From positions 248,001 to 312,000 of the forward strand of contig JAXDJV010000025.1 of the NCBI GenBank assembly GCA_034667465.1: a stretch of 64,000 nt of DNA, read 5' to 3'. The position numbers and the translations under genes are program-made. Of this stretch, positions 58,650 to 64,000 are shown in pieces. Source of the stretch: JAOBAU01 sp034667465 (lineage in GTDB: Bacteria; Acidobacteriota; Thermoanaerobaculia; Gp7-AA8). Numbering within the stretch: the stretch's first letter is position 1; each line of letters opens with the position of its first letter. The notes below the pieces were generated by a model, which worked only from the letters and a program-made list of their open reading frames with translations, had not been told where the DNA came from and searched no databases.

Positions 58650-59119
58650 ACCGCAACATCGAATCGCTGATCCGCTTCGTGAATCTCACCAGCTCCGGCC
58701 TCCTCGCCGGCTCGCTCGGTTTCGGCGAAGTCGCGCTCGTGCCCGGATGGCAGAACGAAGTGGCGCGCGAGAACAGCCGCGCCGACGCGCTGAAGACCGC
58801 CGCGTACTTCAACGCGATCGGACCGGTGGCACTCGGAACCGCCGTGACGCTCGCCGTCGCCGCGCGCGGAGTGGGAACGCCGCGCCGGTTGCTCGACGCC
58901 GCGGCAGCCGTCGGCCTCGCCGGCGTACTCGCCGCGACGGTGATGGTGACCGTGCCGATCAACAAAGAGCTCGAAGAGCAGCCGGCCAACGATTACCCGA
59001 GCGATCGCTCGATGTCGCTGGTGAAGAACTGGAGCCGCGCACACGCGGTGCGAACGACGCTCGGCGTCGGCGCGTTCATCTGCGCCGTGGCTTCGAACCT
59101 CAGCGCCCGCCGCTCGTGA
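58646..59119 (+). CDS. DUF1772 (anthrone-oxygenase-like) membrane protein
   Basis: 157 residues from GTG 58646, overlapping the TPR gene's stop (GTGA). It has four predicted membrane helices and the DUF1772 pattern: FVNLTSSGLLAGSLGFGEVALVP near the start, TVPINKELEEQP and the NWSRAHAVRTTLG segment before the last helix. DUF1772 proteins include fungal anthrone oxygenases; bacterial members are uncharacterised. The 3' end overlaps the converging thiL gene by 20 bp. Confidence 0.85.
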   Translation: MNRNIESLIRFVNLTSSGLLAGSLGFGEVALVPGWQNEVARENSRADALKTAAYFNAIGPVALGTAVTLAVAARGVGTPRRLLDAAAAVGLAGVLAATVMVTVPINKELEEQPANDYPSDRSMSLVKNWSRAHAVRTTLGVGAFICAVASNLSARRS

Positions 59120-60041
59120 AGTGATCCCAACCCTTCGCTTCCAGCGGCTCGCCATTGATCTTCACTCCACCTTCGCGCGCCGTCATTCGTCCAATCGCGT
59201 AGACCGGCCGCCGCACGCGCGCGCTCAGCTCGGACTCGCGCAGCGATGACGTGAAGAGCAGCGCGTACTCCTCGCCGCCGTGCAGCACGACGTCCTGCGC
59301 GCGAATGCCGAGGGCGGTGCCGGAACCGAGTAAGTCGGGAAAGAGCGGGATCCGCTCGCGCTCGATTTCGGCGCCGCAGTTCGACGCTTCGCAGAGGTTG
59401 TGAAGATCGGTCGAGAGACCGTCGGAGATGTCGATGCACGACGTGACTTCTGCGATCGCACCGAGCGCGATACCGAGTGCAAGCTCCGGATCCGGATCGA
59501 TGTGACGTCGAATCGCTGACGCTGCGAATTCGCGCTGCGTGTAAGCGAGTGTCGACGGCGCTTCAAGCGACCAGCCGCGTTGCAACAACGCGAGCCCGGC
59601 AGCGGAACCGCCGATCGGACGGCTGACGTAAATGCGATCACCGGCGCGCGCGCCGCTGCGCAACAAGGGACGTTCCGCAGTACCGACCGCGGTGATCGAG
59701 ATGACGAGTTTCTCCGCACGCGACAGATCGCCGCCGACGATCTCGATGCGATGTTCGTTCGCCAACTCCGCGATCGCGTCGAGGAACGCATCGACTTCCA
59801 GCCATTCCGGCGCGCCGAGTGCGACCACCGCGTGCGACGGCGTCGCGCCCATCGCGGCGAGATCGGAGAGATTCACCGCAAGGCTCTTTCGCGCGATGAA
59901 GCGCTGCGGAATCGCGTGGGTGAAGTCGACGTCCTCGATCAGCATGTCGGTCGTGATGACCTGATTGCCGATGACCGCCGCGTCGTCGCCCGCGCGCGGG
60001 AAGCGGTCGCGAATGCGTGCGATCAGGTCGCGCTCGCTCAT
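59100..60041 (-). CDS. thiL: Thiamine-monophosphate kinase
   Basis: Final enzyme of thiamine diphosphate synthesis, phosphorylating thiamine monophosphate with ATP. From ATG 60041 it has 313 residues with the ThiL signatures RFPRAGDDAAVIGNQVITTDMLIEDVDF, NLSDLAAMGATPSHAVVALGAPEW, GGDLSRAEKLVISITAVG, the CIDISDGLSTDLHNLC aspartates and GGEEYALLFTS. The longer frame upstream is antisense to nothing essential but overlaps truA and is not ThiL-like. The start overlaps the truA stop (ATGA). Confidence 0.95.
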   Translation of the reverse strand: MSERDLIARIRDRFPRAGDDAAVIGNQVITTDMLIEDVDFTHAIPQRFIARKSLAVNLSDLAAMGATPSHAVVALGAPEWLEVDAFLDAIAELANEHRIEIVGGDLSRAEKLVISITAVGTAERPLLRSGARAGDRIYVSRPIGGSAAGLALLQRGWSLEAPSTLAYTQREFAASAIRRHIDPDPELALGIALGAIAEVTSCIDISDGLSTDLHNLCEASNCGAEIERERIPLFPDLLGSGTALGIRAQDVVLHGGEEYALLFTSSLRESELSARVRRPVYAIGRMTAREGGVKINGEPLEAKGWDHFTSGGR

Positions 60042-60838
60042 CGGTCGCGGCGCGGCAGATACGTCGTCACCGGGACGAGCGGCACGAGCGGGCGATCGAA
60101 CGTCTCTTTCGGATAGACGATCGATTCGAGAAAGAGTCCCGACGGCGGCGCGGTCGGCTGAAACGGCTCGGCACGCGCGTCGAGCCGCTGCGCGAGCTCT
60201 TCCGGCCGCATATTGCCACGGCCGATCTCCGCAAGAAACGCGACGATCTTCCGCACCATCTTCCAGAGAAAGTGCGACGCCTCGATGCGGATGAGAATCA
60301 GATCGCCGGCAACCACGACATCGCACGATTCGACGACGACGATGCGCGACTCGTCCTCCGCGAGCCGCTTGTCGGTGAACGCGCTGAAGTCGTGGCGTCC
60401 CGGAATCGCCAGCGCCGCGCGCTGCATCGCCGCGGCGTCGAGCCGATCCTTGATCCACCAGACGAACGATTTCGCGAACGCCGTCCGTCGCGTTGCAATT
60501 TGATAGAGGTACACACGCGACAGCGCGTCGTGACGGGCATGAAACTTGTCGCCCGCGCGATCGATGCGAAGGATGTGAATGTCGTGCGGCAGCAGGTCGT
60601 TGATCTTGCGCAACAGCTGCAGCGGATCGACGGTTTTGTTTGCGCGCAAATGCGCAACCTGTCCCGCCGCGTGCACGCCGGCGTCGGTCCGTCCCGCGCC
60701 GCCGATGTCGACGTCGCCGAGCACCTGCGCGGCCGCGCGCTGCAGGTGTCCCTGCACCGTTTTCTGCGTGTTACCCTGCGCCTGCCAACCGGAGTAGCGA
60801 GTTCCCTCGTATTCGATGGTGAGTTTATAAGTCGGCAT
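60038..60838 (-). CDS. truA: tRNA pseudouridine(38-40) synthase TruA
   Basis: Isomerises uridines 38-40 in the anticodon stem-loop. 266 residues: KLTIEYEGTRYSGWQAQ start, catalytic Asp52 in GAGRTDAGVHA, and the SRVYLYQI and SHFLWKMVRKIVAFLAEIGRG segments. It is the first gene of a minus-strand truA-thiL pair. Its ATG overlaps that of the divergent DUF971 gene in the shared tetranucleotide CATG at 60836-60839. Confidence 0.96.
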   Translation of the reverse strand: MPTYKLTIEYEGTRYSGWQAQGNTQKTVQGHLQRAAAQVLGDVDIGGAGRTDAGVHAAGQVAHLRANKTVDPLQLLRKINDLLPHDIHILRIDRAGDKFHARHDALSRVYLYQIATRRTAFAKSFVWWIKDRLDAAAMQRAALAIPGRHDFSAFTDKRLAEDESRIVVVESCDVVVAGDLILIRIEASHFLWKMVRKIVAFLAEIGRGNMRPEELAQRLDARAEPFQPTAPPSGLFLESIVYPKETFDRPLVPLVPVTTYLPRRDR

Positions 60839-61175
60839 GCGGCCAGCGTCGTATCAATTGCTCGGGGATCTGCTCGTCGTCGTTTGGGACGACGGCCACG
60901 AATCATACTATCCGGCCGAAGCGCTGCGCCGCGCATGTCCGTGCGCCGCCTGCAGCGGCGAGCCCGATCTCTTCGGACGGATGGCCGGCGGCGGTCCGCA
61001 GCACTACCGCCAGAACTCGTTCGCGCTGGTCGGCATCGAGCCGATGGGCAACTACGCGCTGCAGCCGACATGGGCCGACGGCCACACCTTCGGCATCTGG
61101 ACGTTCGATCGACTGCGCGCGGTTTGTCCGTGCGACGAATGCCGGAGCGCCGCCGCCGCGCCCCCGTCGTCCTGA
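60837..61175 (+). CDS. DUF971 domain-containing protein (GBBH-like N domain)
   Basis: 112-residue protein. The DUF971/GBBH-like pattern is clear: LLVVVWDDGHESYYPAEALRRACPCAACSG near the start and VGIEPMGNYALQPTWADGHTFGIWTFDRLRAVCPCDEC at the end. Four to six cysteines (CPCAAC, CPCDEC) could bind metal or an Fe-S cluster; stand-alone members are often linked with Fe-S protein maturation (Mrp/ApbC). Its ATG overlaps that of the divergent truA by two bases. The last residues (Pro-Ser-Ser) and the stop are encoded by the type C palindrome. Confidence 0.85.
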   Translation: MRPASYQLLGDLLVVVWDDGHESYYPAEALRRACPCAACSGEPDLFGRMAGGGPQHYRQNSFALVGIEPMGNYALQPTWADGHTFGIWTFDRLRAVCPCDECRSAAAAPPSS

Positions 61176-61267
61176 GCGTTTAGCGAAGGATCCGGGCGGG
61201 AGGAGCGCGTGAATCCCGACGACGGCGCGCCCCGCCCGCCCGGATCCTTCGCTACGCTCAGGACGAC
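61166..61267. repeat. Type C palindromic repeat, copy 5
   Basis: A variant with arms GTCGTCCTGAGCG and TAGCGAAGGATCCGGGCGGG matched by CCCGCCCGGATCCTTCGCTA and CGCTCAGGACGAC. It lies between the converging DUF971 and arcC genes. Each arm carries TCCTGA, and this TGA is the stop codon of both genes, so a single symmetrical element terminates both reading frames. Confidence 0.92.
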
Positions 61268-62202
61268 ACCACGACCGTTCCGTCGTTTCCTTCGAGCGCG
61301 TCGCGCAAATGCTCGACGTCGGTGATCAGCACTTCGCGTGAGCTCTTCTTCACGAACTCGATCGCCGCTTCGATCTTCGGTCCCATCGAGCCGGCGGGAA
61401 ACTGTCCTGCTGCGAAGTGCTGCTGCGCTTCGGCGACCGTCATCCGATCGATGAAACGTTGCGATGGTTTGCCGAAATCGAGTGCGACTTTCGCGACGCC
61501 GGTCAGCACGATGTAGCGATCGGCGCCGAGCTCCGCGGCGAGCAGCGACGACGCGAAATCTTTGTCGATCACCGCTTCGATACCGCGCCACTGTCCGTCG
61601 CGGCCGCGCACGACCGGAATCCCGCCGCCGCCCGCGGCGATGACGACGCCGAGCTCCTGCACCATGTGGCGAATCGTCGCGAGGTTGAGAATCCGCTGCG
61701 GCTTCGGCGACGCGACGACATGCCGCCAGCCGCGACCGGCGTCCTCTTTCATCGTCCAGCCGAGGTCGCGCTCGAGAGCTTCGGCGCGATAGCGCGTGAA
61801 GAACGGGCCGATCGGTTTCGTCGGTTTGCGAAACGCGGCATCGTTCGGATCGACCTCGATCTCGGTCAGCAGCGTCGCAACTTCCGACGGCTGTCCGATC
61901 GCTTCGAGTCGATTGCGGATGGCCTGCTGCAGCATGAAGCCCATCGAACCTTCCGTCTGCGCGACGGCGATGTCGAGCGACTGCGGCGGGATCTTCGTCG
62001 ACGCTTCTTCGGCCTGCACGAGGATGTTGCCGACCTGCGGTCCGTTGCCGTGCACGACGACGAGCCGATAGCCGGCGCGCACGATCTCCGCGAGCCAGCG
62101 TGCCGCCTGCTTCGCACGCGCGATCTGCTCTTCATGTGTGCCGCGATCTTCGGAGCGCAGCAGCGCGTTGCCGCCGAACGCGACGACCGCGAGGCGATGC
62201 AT
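61258..62202 (-). CDS. arcC: Carbamate kinase
   Basis: Converts carbamoyl phosphate and ADP to ATP, ammonia and CO2 (or the reverse). 314 residues of the amino-acid-kinase fold: VVAFGGNALL start, VVVHGNGPQVGNILVQ, AAGGGGIPVV and DKDFASSLLAAELGAD, GSMGPKIEAAIEF. It directly follows arcA with overlapping TAATG. No ornithine carbamoyltransferase gene is adjacent, so the canonical three-step arginine deiminase pathway is incomplete here. The last residues (VVSS) and stop fall in the palindromic repeat. Confidence 0.95.
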   Translation of the reverse strand: MHRLAVVAFGGNALLRSEDRGTHEEQIARAKQAARWLAEIVRAGYRLVVVHGNGPQVGNILVQAEEASTKIPPQSLDIAVAQTEGSMGFMLQQAIRNRLEAIGQPSEVATLLTEIEVDPNDAAFRKPTKPIGPFFTRYRAEALERDLGWTMKEDAGRGWRHVVASPKPQRILNLATIRHMVQELGVVIAAGGGGIPVVRGRDGQWRGIEAVIDKDFASSLLAAELGADRYIVLTGVAKVALDFGKPSQRFIDRMTVAEAQQHFAAGQFPAGSMGPKIEAAIEFVKKSSREVLITDVEHLRDALEGNDGTVVVSS

Positions 62203-63473
62203 TAGATATCCTCGCGATCCAAAGGCATCGTCATGCAGCGCGGTCCGCCGCGCGCGCGCGACAGCTCATGTCCCTGCAACTGCAGCGCGTACTTCTTGTC
62301 GGTCCACGTTTCGAGCTCCGTACGGCCGAGCAGCAGATCATCCTCATAAACGATGTGATAGCCGTTCTCCGCGAGCGCCTCCGCGGTGCGCACGTTGCGC
62401 TCGTAAAGCAGAATCACGCCCGGCGCCAGCGCGAACGCGTTCGCGCCATCCGTCCACTGCTCGCGCTGCTGATCGACGGCGCGCTGGCCGCCGCAGTAAA
62501 TCGGCTCCACCTCGATCTTCTTTTTCTTCAGCGCGGTGAAGATCGATTTCTCCGCCGTGTACGTGATCTCGCGCTTCCGCAAATCGATCGACGACACCTT
62601 CGCCGCCTGACTGCCGCCCGGCAGAATCACCGGGGGATAGATCAGACATTCGTTGCGGCTGATGAATGTGAAGACCGTGTCGAGATGCATGAACGAGCGC
62701 GCCTTCGGCAGCTCGACGACGATGATCGTCTGCACGCCGGCGCCCGACGATCGCAACGATCGCGCGAGCTGTTCGATCGCCGCTTTGTTCGTTCGTTCGC
62801 TTGCGCCGACCATCAGCACGTCGCGGCGCGCGATCAAGACGTCGCCGCCTTCGATCGCCGGAGCCTTGCGACTCACCGGCGCTTCTTTCGATTCGCCGTC
62901 CATGAAGTCGACCCAGAACAGCTCGCGGTCACGGAAGCCGCGGTGATACTGGAAGACGTACTTCGACAGCAGCGACTCGCGCCGCCGCGCCTGCGTCGCC
63001 ATCGACGAGATCACGACTCCGTCGCCGAGGACGATTTGAGGATCGCGCATGAAGAAGTAGTTCGGGACGGGATTCAGATCGAACTTCGGCAGCTCGCCCG
63101 ACACTTTTCTGTCGTTCGTGATGCCGCCGATCAGCACCTCGGCGAGCACACTCGCCGACTGCTCGCGCAGCCAGCCGGTCAGCCGCCGTCCGAAGCGGTT
63201 CCGCTTCGCGAGATCTTTGACGACCAGCTGCTTGATCTCTTCCTCCTCGAGCACTTCCTCGAGCAGGTCCTGCATGTCGTACACGTCGTCGGCGATGAAG
63301 CGGATGAGCTGCTGAAAGCGGCGATGTTCTTCGCGCGCCATCTGGCCGTAGAGGATGTCGTCGAACAGGAGCTGCGCCATCATCGGCGGCACCATGTCGT
63401 CGATCTCGCGCCCGGGCAAATGGACGAGCACGCTCTTCAGCCTGCCGATTTCGTTCGTTACATTCAGTCGCAT
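62202..63473 (-). CDS. arcA: Arginine deiminase
   Basis: Hydrolyses arginine to citrulline and ammonia. 423 residues with guanidine-modifying enzyme motifs: GRLKSVLVHLPG start, NYFFMRDPQIVLGDGVVIS, AIEGGDVLIARRDVLMVG, FMHLDTVFTFI, and the catalytic nucleophile Cys413 in GGPRCMTMPL. The helical insert at about 50-110 (DLLEEVLEEEEIKQLVVKDL) is typical. TAGAAT lies 9 bp before the ATG, with no clear ribosome-binding site. It is divergent from a radical SAM gene. Confidence 0.95.
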   Translation of the reverse strand: MRLNVTNEIGRLKSVLVHLPGREIDDMVPPMMAQLLFDDILYGQMAREEHRRFQQLIRFIADDVYDMQDLLEEVLEEEEIKQLVVKDLAKRNRFGRRLTGWLREQSASVLAEVLIGGITNDRKVSGELPKFDLNPVPNYFFMRDPQIVLGDGVVISSMATQARRRESLLSKYVFQYHRGFRDRELFWVDFMDGESKEAPVSRKAPAIEGGDVLIARRDVLMVGASERTNKAAIEQLARSLRSSGAGVQTIIVVELPKARSFMHLDTVFTFISRNECLIYPPVILPGGSQAAKVSSIDLRKREITYTAEKSIFTALKKKKIEVEPIYCGGQRAVDQQREQWTDGANAFALAPGVILLYERNVRTAEALAENGYHIVYEDDLLLGRTELETWTDKKYALQLQGHELSRARGGPRCMTMPLDREDI

Positions 63474-63482
63474 TCGCGCGGC

Positions 63483-63488
63483 ATTCTA
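63483..63488 (-). promoter_or_regulatory. Putative -10 element (TAGAAT) for arcA
   Basis: On the minus strand TAGAAT is followed by 9 bp and then the arcA ATG at 63473. The start would lie at or next to the initiation codon. The arcA-radical SAM gap is only about 45 bp, so both promoters must be compact. Confidence 0.42.
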
Positions 63489-63518
63489 TCGGTGCGGAGC
63501 GCGTTGAGAAACCGCGAG

Positions 63519-64000
63519 ATGCAGAACGATGCTGTTCCTCACGTCCCGATGCGTGCCCTCGACACGCTCTGGTTTCAGGTGGCCGGCACAATCTGCAACA
63601 TCACCTGCACGCACTGTTTCATCTCGTGCTCGCCGAAAAATCGGTCGCACGAGATGCTTTCGCTCGCCGACGTCGAGACGCGCCTCGCCGAAGCGCGCGT
63701 GCTCGGCGTCCGCGATTACTACTTCACCGGCGGCGAGCCGTTCATGAATCGCGACATGCTGCCGATCCTCGCGGCGACGCTGCGTCAGGGACCGGCCACC
63801 GTCCTGACGAACGGCATGCTGCTGCGCAGGGAAGTCTGCGCGGAGCTGCGACGATTGTCGGAGGAAAGCGAATACTCGCTCGACATCCGCGTGAGCCTCG
63901 ACGGTTTCGATCGCGAATCACACGATGCAATTCGCGGCGCCGGCGTCTGGGATCGCGTGATGATCGGCCTCCGCAATCTCGCCGGCGCCGGCATCAATCC
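63519..64000 (+). CDS. Radical SAM protein, N-terminal part (continues beyond window)
   Basis: The 160 visible codons encode a radical SAM domain: the [4Fe-4S]-binding CNITCTHC (CxxxCxxC, Cys26, Cys30, Cys33), the FTGGEPF glycine motif at about residue 70, VLTNGMLL and a RVSLDGFDRESHDAIRGAG segment as in SPASM/PqqE-type and related oxidoreductases. ATG 63519 or ATG 63549 are both possible starts. The specific reaction cannot be told without the C-terminus. It is divergent from arcA. Confidence 0.92.
   Translation, partial: MQNDAVPHVPMRALDTLWFQVAGTICNITCTHCFISCSPKNRSHEMLSLADVETRLAEARVLGVRDYYFTGGEPFMNRDMLPILAATLRQGPATVLTNGMLLRREVCAELRRLSEESEYSLDIRVSLDGFDRESHDAIRGAGVWDRVMIGLRNLAGAGIN

Noticed and set aside
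1..64000. tRNA, rRNA, 4.5S RNA or riboswitch genes
   Set aside because: I looked for cloverleaf-type TTCGANTC ends, long conserved RNA segments and leader aptamers near bioY, thiL and ffh and found none I can support by eye; a covariance-model scan would be needed to exclude them.

Overview
The window is about 64 kb of compact, GC-rich bacterial chromosome. It has no phage, plasmid, insertion-sequence transposase, CRISPR array, rRNA or tRNA gene that I can recognise. Genes are tightly packed, with many ATGA or TGATG overlaps and no gap above about 200 bp. GTG and TTG starts are common. Lipoproteins, an outer-envelope style FtsX ABC system, an HtrA protease and secreted proteins point to a Gram-negative (diderm) cell. 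A fused transaldolase/glucose-6-phosphate isomerase, DUF4388 and DUF1844 proteins, a histone-deacetylase-family protein and abundant palindromic intergenic repeats are compatible with Acidobacteriota or a related soil/sediment lineage. That assignment is inference; no marker in the window fixes it.

Layout. 1-9.8 kb: end of valS, then birA, coaX, ggt and rpiA, a reversed lipoprotein gene, an MMPL/HpnN-type RND exporter and bioY. 9.9-16.1 kb: lon, nrdR, a flippase-like membrane protein, a histone-deacetylase-family protein and a glycosyltransferase. 16.2-24 kb: a secreted FG-GAP/dienelactone-hydrolase fusion, a DUF1844 - TPR/zinc-ribbon membrane protein - DUF4388 operon, a lipid kinase and an HtrA-like lipoprotein protease. 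24-29 kb: SprT-like protein, three small membrane proteins, an ABC/FtsX exporter and trmL. 29-41.3 kb: cytochrome c/copper monooxygenase fusion, hybrid histidine kinase, COG5621 protein, TPR-cNMP protein, PAP2 phosphatase, YihY, DUF4112, cardiolipin synthase and di-haem DUF1111 oxidoreductase. 41.5-48.8 kb: tal-pgi and gnd (sugar phosphate metabolism), a TVP38 protein, a secreted beta-helix protein and a second YihY. 48.9-51.2 kb: light-sensing cluster. 51.1-58.6 kb: the classic ffh-rpsP-khpA-rimM-trmD-rplS-rnhB operon with a large TPR protein. 58.6-64 kb: DUF1772, truA-thiL, DUF971, arcA-arcC and the start of a radical SAM gene.

The most notable region is 48,890-51,151. A photoactive yellow protein (PYP) with the chromophore cysteine and hydrogen-bonding residues in place lies 7 bp upstream of a ferredoxin/metallo-beta-lactamase fusion, apparently in one operon. 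Head-to-head with them is a CarH/LitR-type B12-dependent photoreceptor regulator carrying the Wx9EH signature, and its 3' end overlaps ffh. Two unrelated photoreceptors (p-coumarate/blue light and adenosylcobalamin) sharing one short promoter region, with an Fe-S hydrolase as candidate effector, is the best candidate for an undescribed system here.

A second theme is intergenic palindromes of several families. Type A resembles REP/REPIN elements (one copy has perfect 42-bp arms). Type C is a 5-copy element with the core TCATCCCGAGCGTAGCGAGG. A third class has arms made of 7-bp units with consensus near TGARKGM. Several genes take their stop codon, and some their last residues, from these elements. 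A third theme is -10-like hexamers placed 6-11 bp before start codons, suggesting leaderless transcripts.
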